Assembly (NCBI RefSeq): GCF_001591365.1
Contig: NZ_BCUT01000002.1
Span: 1,054,001-1,118,000, forward strand
Reading direction: 5' to 3'
Length of the DNA stretch: 64,000 nt
DNA from: Variovorax paradoxus NBRC 15149
Lineage (GTDB): Bacteria; Pseudomonadota; Gammaproteobacteria; Burkholderiales; Burkholderiaceae_C
This document shows positions 25,820 through 34,485 of this stretch, piece after piece. Within the stretch, counting starts at the first letter, position 1. Each line of letters opens with the position of its first letter. The notes under the pieces are model-generated. The model worked only from the letters and a program-made list of their open reading frames with translations, searched no databases and was not told the origin of the DNA. Both the position numbers and the translations under genes were made by a program.

Positions 25820-25879
25820 GCAAGGGACTGCGCATTGGGCGCGGTTGCAATTTCTCAATCAATCTTCTGGAGTTCATCC

Positions 25880-26167
25880 ATGATCAATCGTTCTTTCGCG
25901 ATCACCGCTCTTGCACTGGGTGCCCTTGCCGCGGGCTCAGCCATGGCGCAAGACAAACCGATGGCCGACAAGATGGCCGCCATGGAAAAGTGCTACGGCG
26001 TCTCGATGGCCGGCAAGAACGACTGCGCCGCCGGCCCCGGCACCACCTGCGCGGGCACCTCCAAGGTCGACTACCAGGGCAACTCGTGGAAGAACGTTCC
26101 GGCCGGCACCTGCACCACCATCAAGACACCCAAGGGCATGGGTTCGCTGATGCCGATCAAGTCCTGA
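25880..26167 (+). CDS. bufA1: Bufferin precursor peptide, BufA1 type (DUF2282)
   Basis: A 95-residue precursor of a ribosomally made, modified copper-binding peptide. A Sec signal peptide (1-23, cut after SAMA) precedes the mature part. Four cysteines occur, in MEKCYGVS, NDCAAGP, TTCAGTS and AGTCTTIK, which is the DUF2282 arrangement. In known bufferins the cysteines are converted by the MNIO enzyme BufB into copper-binding heterocycles or thioamides, and the product sequesters copper in the periplasm. A clear ribosome site (CTGGAG) precedes the ATG. bufB follows after 22 bases. The operon lies 1.5 kb from the copper efflux genes. Confidence 0.9.
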   Translation: MINRSFAITALALGALAAGSAMAQDKPMADKMAAMEKCYGVSMAGKNDCAAGPGTTCAGTSKVDYQGNSWKNVPAGTCTTIKTPKGMGSLMPIKS

Positions 26168-26189
26168 CCGCTGCACTGCGCACGCTGCC

Positions 26190-27032
26190 ATGTCCGACTC
26201 CCTCGCGGCCGGCCTCGGCCTCAAGCCGGAGCACTACGAGGCCGCGCTCGGCGCGCGTGCCGAGGGCCTGTGGTTCGAGGTGCACCCCGAGAACTACATG
26301 GTGGCGGGCGGCCCGCGCATCGGATGGCTCGATGCGATCCGCGCGCGCCATCCGGTGTCGCTGCATGGCGTCTCGCTCTCGCTCGCAGGGGAGGCAGCGC
26401 CCGATGCAGCGCATCTCCAGCGGCTGGCGGCGCTCGCCCGGCGCATCCAGCCTGCGCTGATCTCCGAGCACCTCGCGTGGTCCACATGGAACGGCCAGTA
26501 CTTTCCGGACCTGCTGCCTTTTCCGCGCAGCACCGCCGCGCTGCATCGCATCGCCGGCAACATCGCGCGCACGCAGGACGCGCTGGGCATGGCGATGGCC
26601 ATCGAGAACCCGTCCCACTACCTGCACATCGACGGGCATGAATGGGACGAGATCGATTTTCTTGCCGAGCTGTCACGCCGCACCGGCTGCAGGCTGCTGC
26701 TCGACATCAACAACGTGTACGTGTCCGCATGCAACCTGGGCTTCTCGGCCGCGGACTGGATCGACCGCTTTCCGCAGGCGCCGGTCGTCGAGATCCACCT
26801 TGCGGGCCACAGCGCCGACCCCACCCTCGGCGATGCACTGCTGATCGATTCGCACGATGCGCCCATCGCACCGGAGGTCTGGCAGCTGTACCGGCGCTTC
26901 GTCGATCGCGCCGGCGTCCGGCCCACGCTGATCGAGCGCGACGGCAACGTGCCGGCCTTCGGGGAGCTCATGGCGGAGCAGCAACAGGCCGCGGCCGTGC
27001 TGCAGCGTGCCGCGCAGGAGGCCATCGCATGA
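26190..27032 (+). CDS. bufB: MNIO-family enzyme BufB (DUF692)
   Basis: A 280-residue TIM-barrel, multinuclear non-heme iron oxidative enzyme that modifies cysteines of the BufA peptide. Metal-binding segments are all present: EVHPENYMVAGG, VSLHGVSLSLAG, SEHLAWS, IENPSHYL, LLDINNVYVSACNLGF, EIHLAGH, and the late IERDGN. The gene lies between the precursor and bufC and overlaps bufC by 4 bases. Function is inferred from family and operon; the precise modification cannot be read from sequence. Confidence 0.93.
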   Translation: MSDSLAAGLGLKPEHYEAALGARAEGLWFEVHPENYMVAGGPRIGWLDAIRARHPVSLHGVSLSLAGEAAPDAAHLQRLAALARRIQPALISEHLAWSTWNGQYFPDLLPFPRSTAALHRIAGNIARTQDALGMAMAIENPSHYLHIDGHEWDEIDFLAELSRRTGCRLLLDINNVYVSACNLGFSAADWIDRFPQAPVVEIHLAGHSADPTLGDALLIDSHDAPIAPEVWQLYRRFVDRAGVRPTLIERDGNVPAFGELMAEQQQAAAVLQRAAQEAIA

Positions 27033-27817
27033 ACGCGCTGCGCGATCAGTTCCAGCAGGCCTTTGCACAGGCCCTGTTCGCTCCGCCGGAAGCCGCGCAC
27101 CCTGCAGTGCGGGCGCTCGCCATGCAGCCCGCTTTCGCGGTGTATCGCAACACCGTGATGAAGGCCTGCATCGATGCGCTGCAGGCCAACTTCCCGACCG
27201 TTGCGCAGCTGGTGGGCGAGGAGTGGTTTCGCGCCGCCGCCGCACTCTATGTAGCGGCCGATCCGCCGAGCGACGGGCGCCTGCTGCACTACGGCACTGG
27301 CTTCCCCGGTTTCCTGCGCGGCTTCGAGCCGGCCGCCGAGCTCGTCTACCTGCCCGGCGTGGCGCAGCTCGACACGCTCTGGCGCGAAGCCCATGCCGCG
27401 CAGGACGCACCGGCTGCCGACGCCGCATGGATCGCCCGCCGCACGCCGCAGCAGATGGCGGCCCTGGTCCTCGCGCCGCATCCGGCGGCCCGCTGGGCCT
27501 GGTTCGACGAGCAACCGGTCTACAGCATCTGGGAGCGCCATCGCCGGCCGGACGCCGTTGGCGACGAACTGGCCTGGCGAGGCGAGGGCGCCTTGCTGAC
27601 ACGGCCCGGCGACACGGTGAACTGGCATGAAATCACCCGGGCCGGCTGCGCCTTCCTCGACGCCTGCGCCAGCGGCGCAAGCCTTGCCGAGGCGGCGGAG
27701 CGCGCGCTGGCGGCCGACCCGCAGGCAGACATCTCGGCCATGTTCGCAGCCCTGCTGCGCGCCGGTGCATTCGCCGGCACTTCGGCTTCGCCTGCATCCA
27801 ACGAAAGAGCACCATGA
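27029..27817 (+). CDS. bufC: BufC, partner protein of BufB (DUF2063)
   Basis: A 262-residue protein with the DUF2063 N-terminal domain (about 5-100). It has the family pattern FQQAFAQALF, FAVYRNTVMKACIDALQ, FPTVAQLVGEEWF and a C-terminal helical domain. In MNIO systems this partner recruits the precursor peptide through a RiPP-recognition-like domain. The start overlaps bufB and the stop overlaps the doxX gene (ATGA), so four proteins are made from one tightly coupled message. Confidence 0.9.
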   Translation: MNALRDQFQQAFAQALFAPPEAAHPAVRALAMQPAFAVYRNTVMKACIDALQANFPTVAQLVGEEWFRAAAALYVAADPPSDGRLLHYGTGFPGFLRGFEPAAELVYLPGVAQLDTLWREAHAAQDAPAADAAWIARRTPQQMAALVLAPHPAARWAWFDEQPVYSIWERHRRPDAVGDELAWRGEGALLTRPGDTVNWHEITRAGCAFLDACASGASLAEAAERALAADPQADISAMFAALLRAGAFAGTSASPASNERAP

Positions 27818-28299
27818 GCACCCACCTTCAGGCTCCCGCATCGATCGAAAACAGCAACCACCGCGGTCTTCGCGCGCACTGGAACGCAGCGGCCGAACGC
27901 CTCACGCGCCTCGTGGCCCACGATGCGCTGGCACTGGCCACGCGCGTGGCCGTGGCGGCCATCTTCTTCTACTCGGGCCGCACCAAGGTCGAGGGTTTTC
28001 TCACGCTGACCGACAGCGCGTACGAGCTGTTCCGCACCGAATACAAATTGCCCTTCGTGCCGCCCGAGATTGCCGCGCACCTGGCGGCCTACTCGGAGCA
28101 TCTGTTCCCGCTGCTGCTGGTGCTGGGCCTCTTCACGCGCCTGTCGGCGCTGGCCCTGCTGGGCATGACGCTGGTGATCCAGGTGTTCGTCTATCCGGAT
28201 GCATGGCCGACGCACCTCTCGTGGGCTGTGCTGCTGCTGTACCTGGCGGGCCGCGGCGCGGGCCGCCTGTCGCTCGACCACGCGCTGGGCATTCGCTGA
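27814..28299 (+). CDS. DoxX-family membrane protein of the bufferin operon
   Basis: A 161-residue inner-membrane protein with four helices. It shows the DoxX hallmarks AAIFFYSGRTKVEGF, EHLFPLLLVLGLFTRLSALALL and VFVYPDAWPTHLSW. DoxX-type proteins often end bufferin operons, where they are thought to help redox or electron supply to the pathway, but this is not proved. It overlaps bufC by 4 bases. Confidence 0.88.
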   Translation: MSTHLQAPASIENSNHRGLRAHWNAAAERLTRLVAHDALALATRVAVAAIFFYSGRTKVEGFLTLTDSAYELFRTEYKLPFVPPEIAAHLAAYSEHLFPLLLVLGLFTRLSALALLGMTLVIQVFVYPDAWPTHLSWAVLLLYLAGRGAGRLSLDHALGIR

Positions 28300-28369
28300 C
28301 CGGCCGGGCTCGCGGCCCGCGGGCTTCCACCCTGTTGAATCGGGCGCGGCTTGCCTATATTGGGCCGCA

Positions 28370-29176
28370 ATGCCTTCCACCTGGTTTCTCGACACGCCAC
28401 CTGCGGGCCAGCTGCTGGACGCCGGTGCCGTCGCGCACCTGCTCGACGCGGGCAGCGAGCAGGCGCCCGCGCTCCAGATGCTCGACTTCATCAACCACGT
28501 GGTGCCGGTCGAATACATCTCGCTCGTGGAGTACATCGACGGTGTTCCGTCGCAGGTCGAAGGGCATGCGATGGGCCGGTGCGACAACATCACGGCCGAG
28601 TGCTTCTCCCTCTACAAGAAGCGGTTCCGGCTGGCGGACGACATGACCCGCCTGGCTGCGCGCATGGGTGGGGAGGCGCTGGCCCACGCACCCGTGACCG
28701 CCTTGCTGTACGACGCGGCGGACATCCCCGACCCGGCGTGGCGCGAGCAGATCTTCGTCGGCCGGCAATTGACGGGGCGGCTGAGCTTTCTCTACTCGCC
28801 CGTGCCGCGCACGATCTTTGCGATCAACCTGTACCGCAACCGGCAGAACGGCCAGTTCGCGCAAGCGGATGTTGCGCAACTGCTCGGCCTTGCGCCCCTG
28901 CTGAAGCGCGCGCATCGCAATGCGCTGTTCGCGCAGCTCGCATCGCCCGATACGCCGCTGCGCGTGGCGGGCATCGAGCGCACGCTGCAGCGCACGGCAC
29001 CGCAACTGTCGCCGCGCGAGCGCGAGGTCTGCGCGCGCATCGCCTGCGGGATCGGCGCCGACGGCATCGCCGCCGACCTGGGCATTGCCGCGTCGAGCGT
29101 GGCGACGCTGCGCAAGCGCGCCTACCTGAAGCTCGCGATCCACGGACGCCAGCAGCTCCTGCGCTTCATCCATTAG
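28370..29176 (+). CDS. LuxR-family transcriptional regulator
   Basis: A 268-residue regulator. The N-terminal 190 residues form an unassigned sensory domain with VPVEYISLVEYIDG near 40. The C-terminal helix-turn-helix (about 205-265) reads LSPREREVCARIACGIGADG and continues with SSVATLRKRAYLKL, the LuxR/GerE type. No autoinducer domain pattern is obvious. It precedes the Rieske oxygenase gene by 87 bases on the same strand and probably controls that catabolic group. The gap carries CCCTtctgcAGGG (29199-29211), a possible operator. Confidence 0.85.
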   Translation: MPSTWFLDTPPAGQLLDAGAVAHLLDAGSEQAPALQMLDFINHVVPVEYISLVEYIDGVPSQVEGHAMGRCDNITAECFSLYKKRFRLADDMTRLAARMGGEALAHAPVTALLYDAADIPDPAWREQIFVGRQLTGRLSFLYSPVPRTIFAINLYRNRQNGQFAQADVAQLLGLAPLLKRAHRNALFAQLASPDTPLRVAGIERTLQRTAPQLSPREREVCARIACGIGADGIAADLGIAASSVATLRKRAYLKLAIHGRQQLLRFIH

Positions 29177-29263
29177 GGCCCACCCGGAGCCTTTTGTACC
29201 CTTCTGCAGGGACAGACGAAAGCCGCGCGAATTCCTACATTGCCTGGACTCTGGGAGACAGGC

Positions 29264-30289
29264 ATGTGGGTTCGAAACTGCTGGTACGTCATTGCGTGGG
29301 ATCACGAAATTTCCGATGACGCGCTGTTCACGCGCACGGTGCTCGACGAGCCGATCCTGGTCTATAGAACCGAGGGCGGCGAACTGGCCGCGATGCAGGA
29401 CCGCTGCTGCCACCGGCATGCGCCGCTGTCGCGCGGACGCAGGGAAGGCGACTGCGTCCGCTGCGGCTACCACGGCCTCAAGTTCGCCGCCGACGGCGTT
29501 TGCGTGGAGGCACCGGGGCTGGCCAGCATTCCCGTGAAGGCGCGCGTGCGGACCTACCCGGTGGTCTCGCACAACAAGTGGATCTTCGTGTGGATGGGTG
29601 ATCCGTCGCTCGCGGATCGCGCGCTGCTGCCGGACAACTTCTCGTGCGACCACCCCGACTGGCGCTACAGGCCCGGCTATGTCCACTACGACACGCCCTA
29701 CCTGCTGGTCTGCGACAACCTGCTGGACTTCTCGCACCTGAGCTATGTGCATGAAGGCACGCTGGGCGGATCGACCGCCATCGCGCAGGCCGTGCCCAGG
29801 ATCGAGAAGGTGCCGCGCGGCATCCGCGTGACGCGGCACGTGCCCGACGTGCCCCCGTCTCCCTTCTGGAAGTCGTTCCAGAGTTTCGACAGCAACGTCG
29901 ACCGCTACTTCATCTACGACTTCCTCCTGCCCGGCACCTTGCTGATGAAGTCGGGCGGCGCGCCGGTGGGGCAGGCCGAAGACGAGCAGCGCGGCGGCGT
30001 GCAGCTGCACAGCTGCCAGGCGCTCACGCCCGAGACGGCAACGACCACGCACTACTTCTTCCAGCAGTCGCACCGAAGCAGCATTGCGGACCCCGCGGTC
30101 ACCGAGACCATCTACCGCGGCCTGGTCACCGCGTTCGAGGAAGACCGAGAAATGATCACCGCGCAGTACCTGAACATCGATCCCGAAGCGCGCATGCTGC
30201 CGCTCGCGATGGACGCCGCGCTGGTCCAGTACCGGCGGCTGCTGCAGGAAGAGGTCGAGCGCGAGCAGCGCGCCTCGCAGGCCGGCTGA
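29264..30289 (+). CDS. Rieske non-heme iron oxygenase (VanA-like)
   Basis: A 341-residue oxygenase component of the vanillate O-demethylase type. The Rieske cluster ligands are in DRCCHRHAPLSRG (Cys-x-His) and VRCGYHGLKF (Cys-x2-His). The mononuclear iron site is in DNLLDFSHLSYVHEG, with Asp and two His. It would hydroxylate or demethylate a methoxyaromatic acid. No ferredoxin-reductase (VanB) gene is near, so electrons must come from a partner elsewhere. The ATG at 29264 was preferred to an upstream in-frame start because MWVRNCWYV matches the family start. A Bug receptor follows 44 bases later. Confidence 0.9.
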   Translation: MWVRNCWYVIAWDHEISDDALFTRTVLDEPILVYRTEGGELAAMQDRCCHRHAPLSRGRREGDCVRCGYHGLKFAADGVCVEAPGLASIPVKARVRTYPVVSHNKWIFVWMGDPSLADRALLPDNFSCDHPDWRYRPGYVHYDTPYLLVCDNLLDFSHLSYVHEGTLGGSTAIAQAVPRIEKVPRGIRVTRHVPDVPPSPFWKSFQSFDSNVDRYFIYDFLLPGTLLMKSGGAPVGQAEDEQRGGVQLHSCQALTPETATTTHYFFQQSHRSSIADPAVTETIYRGLVTAFEEDREMITAQYLNIDPEARMLPLAMDAALVQYRRLLQEEVEREQRASQAG

Positions 30290-30333
30290 CGCGCCGCGCC
30301 GCCCCACATCCAGAACAACTCCAGGAGACCCCG

Positions 30334-31311
30334 ATGCGCCGCCACTTTCTCACCCTTGGCCTCACCATGCTCGCCGCACTGCCGCTCGCGGGTTTCGCGC
30401 AAGGCAACTTCCCGGGCAAGCCGATCCGTGTCGTCGTCACAGCCCAGGCCGGTGGCGCCAACGACTTCGTCGCGCGCCTGATCGGCGAGCATGCCGCGAA
30501 GGCACTGGGCCAGCCCTTCGTGGTCGACAACCGCGCCGGCGCCAACGGCGCGGTGGGCCTGGGCGAAGTGGCGCGGGCCGCGCCCGACGGCTACACCATC
30601 GCGGTCACGCTCGGCGATTCGCTCATCAACAACGTCGCGCTCTACAAGACGCTGCCCTACGACCCGCAGCGCGACTTCGTCTTCCTGACGCAGGTCGTGC
30701 GCAGCCCGGCCATCCTGTCGGCCAACCTCGAGCTCGGCGTGAAAGACATGGAAGGCTTCCGCAAGCTCGCGGCGCGGCCGGGCCAGCAGCTCAGCTATGG
30801 CACCTGGGGACCGGGCGGGCTTGGCCACCTGGCGGGCGAGGCGCTCAACCGCAAGCTCGATGCGCACATGGTGCACGTGCCGCAGCGCGGCGAGGCGCCC
30901 GTCATGGCCGACCTGCTGAGCAACACCGTGAGCGTCGGCCTCACGTCGGCGGGCCTCGCGCGCCAGCATGTGCAGGCGGGCAAGGTCGTTCCGCTCGCGA
31001 TCATGGGGCGCGAGCGCTCGGCCGTGCTGCCGCAGGTGCCCACGATGCGCGAGCTGGGCTTCGACGATCCGCTGTTCGAGGCGGCGGTATGGATCGCGTT
31101 CGTCGCGCCCGCCAGGACGCCGCCCGCGGTGGTCGAGCGGCTGACGGTGGCGCTGCGCAACGCCGCCGCCATGCCCGAGGTCCAGGCGCGGATGGCGGAG
31201 CGCGGGCTGGAGATGCTCAACACCACGCCCGAGCAGTTCAGCGCGAACTACCGGCGCGACTTCGACGTGATCACCCGGCGCATGCGGGAGTTCGGCATCG
31301 AGGCGCACTAG
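30334..31311 (+). CDS. Bug/TctC-family periplasmic solute-binding protein
   Basis: A 325-residue extracytoplasmic receptor. The signal peptide spans 1-22 (cut after GFAQ). The Bug pattern follows: FPGKPIRVVVTAQAGGANDF, VVDNRAGANGAVGLGEVARA, PDGYTI and LPYDPQRDF. Such receptors bind carboxylates for TTT transporters, but no tctAB genes are nearby, as is common for orphan Bug proteins. It lies between an oxygenase and a carrier gene, so it may bind the same aromatic acid, either for uptake or for sensing. Confidence 0.92.
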   Translation: MRRHFLTLGLTMLAALPLAGFAQGNFPGKPIRVVVTAQAGGANDFVARLIGEHAAKALGQPFVVDNRAGANGAVGLGEVARAAPDGYTIAVTLGDSLINNVALYKTLPYDPQRDFVFLTQVVRSPAILSANLELGVKDMEGFRKLAARPGQQLSYGTWGPGGLGHLAGEALNRKLDAHMVHVPQRGEAPVMADLLSNTVSVGLTSAGLARQHVQAGKVVPLAIMGRERSAVLPQVPTMRELGFDDPLFEAAVWIAFVAPARTPPAVVERLTVALRNAAAMPEVQARMAERGLEMLNTTPEQFSANYRRDFDVITRRMREFGIEAH

Positions 31312-31345
31312 CCGCCGCAGCGGCATCGAAGTGCGCCGCGCGCCC

Positions 31346-31370
31346 GCCGCGCCGCGCCGCGCCGCGCCGG
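31346..31370 (+). repeat. GCCGC 5-bp tandem repeat
   Basis: Five near-perfect GCCGC units follow the Bug gene stop, ending in a CGGCGCC that can fold back. The tract probably forms a stable hairpin after the receptor gene and may also be slippage-prone. No coding role is seen. Confidence 0.5.
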
Positions 31371-31505
31371 CGCCTGTCTGGCTCCTTTGCGAAGTCTTGA
31401 ACGTCCTGGTTGGACCTCTGCGCTGAAAGGCGCGCCCGAAGAGGTGAATTCCTTTATAGTCAACCAATCAGTTCACCATTTTCGATCTTCCGCTGGAACA
31501 AGACA

Positions 31506-32747
31506 ATGAACACTGCTGCCTCCGCGCGTCCGGCCGACGCGCTCGACTCCAACTGGTCCCTCGTGGCCGCCGGCGCGCTGATGACCTGCGTGGCCATCGG
31601 CGTGCTGTTTTCGCTGGCCGTTTTCCTGGAGCCCATGAGCGCGGCCACCGGCTGGTCGCGCGCGGGCATTTCCAGCGCCATGACGCTGGCCTTCCTGAGC
31701 ATGGGCGTGGCCGGCTTCGGCTGGGGCGCCTTGAGCGACCGCTACGGCCCGCGCGTGGTGGTGCTCGCGGGCACGGTGCTGCTCGGGCTTTCGACGGTGC
31801 TGGCCAGCCGCGCATCGACCCTGCTCGAATTCCAGCTCTTCTACGGCGTGATGATGGGCCTTGCGGCCGGCAGCTTCTTCGCGCCGGTGATCGCCACTGC
31901 CGCGTCGTGGTTCGACAGGCACCGCAGCCTGGCCGTCTCGCTGGTGTCGGCTGGCATGGGCGTGGCGCCCATGACCATCTCGCCGCTGGCCGCATGGCTG
32001 GTCACGCATTACGACTGGCGCACCGCCCAGCTGATCATCGGCATCGGCGCGTGGGTCGTGCTGCTGCCCGCGGTCTGGCTCATTCGCGCGGCGCCGCGCA
32101 CCGCCCACGCCGCCCCCGGAGGCGCAGCCCCCGCGCCGGAAATGAAGATCGGACAGGCGCTGCGCTCGCGCGCCTTCCTGGTGCTCGGCATCACGTTCTT
32201 CGCCTGCTGCGCCGCGCACTCCGGGCCGATCTTCCACACGGTCAGCTATGCCATCGGCTGCGGCCTGCCGACCTTCGCGGCCGTCACCATCTACAGCATG
32301 GAAGGCGCGGCGGGCCTCGGCGGGCGGCTGCTCTTCGGCGTGCTGGCGGACCGGCTGGGCGCCAAGCGGGTGCTCGTGGCCGGCCTGCTGATCCAGGCCT
32401 TTGCCGCCGCGAGCTACCTGCTGGTGAACCGTCTCGGCGGCTTCTATGCCGTGGCCATCGTCTTCGGCCTTGCCTATGGCGGCGTGATGCCGCTCTATGC
32501 GGTGCTGGCGCGGGACTACTTCGGTCCCCGCATCCTCGGCACGGTGCTGGGTGCGGCGTCGATGCTGTCCAGCCTGGGCATGGCGCTCGGCCCGGTGCTG
32601 GGCGGCTGGCTGTTCGACCGCTACGGCAGCTATGCCTGGATGTACATCGGCTCGATGGCCGTGGGTCTCGGCGCCGTGGCCATCGCGCTCACGTTCCCGC
32701 GGACCGGTGCTGCCGGCAAGGCGCCGCGGCTGCAGCCGGCGGGCTGA
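31506..32747 (+). CDS. MFS transporter (oxalate/formate or monocarboxylate type)
   Basis: A 413-residue carrier with 12 membrane helices. The cytoplasmic loop 2-3 motif reads GALSDRYGPRVVV, and its second-half counterpart FGVLADRLGAKRVL. The GWSRAGISSAMTL and YGVMMGLAAGSFF segments match the oxalate/formate-antiporter-like branch. It likely imports a carboxylic acid used by the neighbouring oxygenase. The ATG at 31506 has a weak GGAACA site. The leader carries GGTGAA and TTCACC in inverted order (31443-31484), a possible regulator site. Confidence 0.85.
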   Translation: MNTAASARPADALDSNWSLVAAGALMTCVAIGVLFSLAVFLEPMSAATGWSRAGISSAMTLAFLSMGVAGFGWGALSDRYGPRVVVLAGTVLLGLSTVLASRASTLLEFQLFYGVMMGLAAGSFFAPVIATAASWFDRHRSLAVSLVSAGMGVAPMTISPLAAWLVTHYDWRTAQLIIGIGAWVVLLPAVWLIRAAPRTAHAAPGGAAPAPEMKIGQALRSRAFLVLGITFFACCAAHSGPIFHTVSYAIGCGLPTFAAVTIYSMEGAAGLGGRLLFGVLADRLGAKRVLVAGLLIQAFAAASYLLVNRLGGFYAVAIVFGLAYGGVMPLYAVLARDYFGPRILGTVLGAASMLSSLGMALGPVLGGWLFDRYGSYAWMYIGSMAVGLGAVAIALTFPRTGAAGKAPRLQPAG

Positions 32748-32809
32748 CTCCTTTTGCAGGCCTGGATCGTCCTGGTTCCATCCACACCACACAACGGAGC
32801 CAGGTCATC

Positions 32810-33571
32810 ATGAGCATCATCAAGGACAGGAACATCGTCGTCACCGGCGGAAGCCGCGGCCTGGGGCTGGGGCTGGTCGAAGCGCTGGCCACGCAGGGCG
32901 CCAGGGTGACGGTGGTCGCGCGCGACGCCGGCGCGCTCGAGGCCGTGCGCGCGCGGCTGGGCGTGGCCACCGTCGCTGCCGACGTGACGGACGAGGCCGC
33001 GGCCCACCGCATCCTGGCCGCGGTCCGCCCCGACATCCTCGTGCTGAACGCCGGCACGCCGCCGCGCATGGGCCGGCTGGACCAGCTGAGCTGGGCCGAC
33101 TTCAGCGCGGCCTGGGAGACCGACGTCAAGGCCGGGCTCTACTGGCTGCAGGCGGCGCTCAGGCTGCCGCTCGCGCCCGGCGCCCGCGTGCTGGTGGGAT
33201 CGAGCGGCGCGGCGCGCAACGGCTCGCCGCTGTCGGGCGGCTATGCCGGCGCCAAGCGCATGCTCTGGTTCATGGCCAAGTACGCCAACGGCATTTCGGA
33301 GCAGCAGAAGCTCGGGATCCGCTTCCAGGCGATCGTGCCGATGCAGATGATCGGCGGCACCGGCGTGGGCGACGCGGGCGCGGCCGCCTATGCGCGCGCC
33401 ATTGGCGTGGCGCCCGGCGAGTTCCTCGCGCGCTTCGGTACGCCGATGCCGCCGCGCGCCTTCGGCGACAAGGTGGTTTCGATGCTGGAGGACCCGGCCT
33501 ATGCCAAGGCCTTCGCCTTCGGCTTCGGCGGCGACTCGGGCATCACGGTGCTCGAGGAGGCGGCCGCGTGA
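32810..33571 (+). CDS. Short-chain dehydrogenase/reductase
   Basis: A 253-residue NAD(P)-dependent oxidoreductase. The cofactor loop is VVTGGSRGLGLGL (near 10-22), the NAG motif is LVLNAGTPP, the active serine is in VLVGSSGAA, and the Tyr/Lys pair is GYAGAKR. The substrate cannot be predicted. It ends inside the start of the ECF sigma factor gene (GTGA), which suggests the two are made together. It follows the carrier gene after 62 bases. Confidence 0.88.
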   Translation: MSIIKDRNIVVTGGSRGLGLGLVEALATQGARVTVVARDAGALEAVRARLGVATVAADVTDEAAAHRILAAVRPDILVLNAGTPPRMGRLDQLSWADFSAAWETDVKAGLYWLQAALRLPLAPGARVLVGSSGAARNGSPLSGGYAGAKRMLWFMAKYANGISEQQKLGIRFQAIVPMQMIGGTGVGDAGAAAYARAIGVAPGEFLARFGTPMPPRAFGDKVVSMLEDPAYAKAFAFGFGGDSGITVLEEAAA

Positions 33572-34485
33572 GTGCAGCACAGGCGCCTTCGCCGAACCGC
33601 AGCGGCAAGCAGGCGCAGCTGGCGGCGCTCGCCGAGGCGCTGCGGCCCGAACTGCACCGCTACTGCGCGCGCCTGATGGGCTCGGTCATCGAAGGCGAGG
33701 ACGTGGTGCAGGACACCTTCGAGCGCGCCTTCGCGGCCGTGCACGCCATGGACGAGGCGACGCCGCTTCGGCCCTGGCTGTTCCGCATCGCCCACAACCG
33801 CGCGCTCGATCTGCTGCGCGGCCGGACGATCCGCATGGCCGAGCCGATCGACGCCGCCAACGACCTGGCCGACACGGCCAACCCCGACCCGATGGAGATG
33901 CTGATGCGCCAGGAAGCTGTCAAGACCGCGGTGTCGCGCTTCGCGGAACTCCCGATCCACCAGCGCAGCGTGGTGATCCTGAAGGACGTGCTTGGCGAAT
34001 CGCTGGCGGAGATCGCAGCGGTGCTCGACCTCACGGTCGACGCCGTGAAGGGCCACCTCGCGCGCGGGCGTGCGCGCCTGCGGGAGATCAACGCAGAGCC
34101 GCCGGGCCCGCCCGCACCACCACCGCCGCCGTCCGCCGCGCTCGTGCGCTATGTCGCGCTCTTCAACCAGCGCGACTGGGACGGACTGCGCGCGCTGCTG
34201 GCCGACGACGTGAGGCTGGTCCAGTCGGCGCACCCGGTGCGCGCCGGCCGCGCCGACGTCGGCATGTTCTTCACGCTCTACGCAAAGGTCGATGGCGTGT
34301 GGCTTGCCCCGGCATGGCTCGAGGGCCGCGAGGTGATCGCGGTGTTCGACCAGCGCGGCGATCCGGAGCCCGGCTACATCATGTGGCTCGAGTGGCAGGG
34401 CGGCCGCATCAGCCTGATCCGCGACTACCGCCACATCCGCTACGTCACGGCCGATGCGCGGCTGCAGCTGATGGTTTCTGTTTGA
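33568..34485 (+). CDS. ECF sigma factor with C-terminal SnoaL-like domain
   Basis: A 305-residue sigma factor. Region 2 (about 25-95) reads EGEDVVQDTFERAFAA and PWLFRIAHNRALDLLRG. Region 4 (about 125-175) reads LPIHQRSVVILKDVLGESLA. A proline-rich linker (PPGPPAPPPPPS) leads to a SnoaL-like domain (about 190-300). This is the layout of ECF groups in which the fused domain replaces an anti-sigma factor. It starts in the stop of an SDR gene with GTG; such sigma factors commonly adjoin oxidoreductase genes that they control. I do not see the DGGGK motif known for ECF41. Confidence 0.88.
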   Translation: MSAAQAPSPNRSGKQAQLAALAEALRPELHRYCARLMGSVIEGEDVVQDTFERAFAAVHAMDEATPLRPWLFRIAHNRALDLLRGRTIRMAEPIDAANDLADTANPDPMEMLMRQEAVKTAVSRFAELPIHQRSVVILKDVLGESLAEIAAVLDLTVDAVKGHLARGRARLREINAEPPGPPAPPPPPSAALVRYVALFNQRDWDGLRALLADDVRLVQSAHPVRAGRADVGMFFTLYAKVDGVWLAPAWLEGREVIAVFDQRGDPEPGYIMWLEWQGGRISLIRDYRHIRYVTADARLQLMVSV

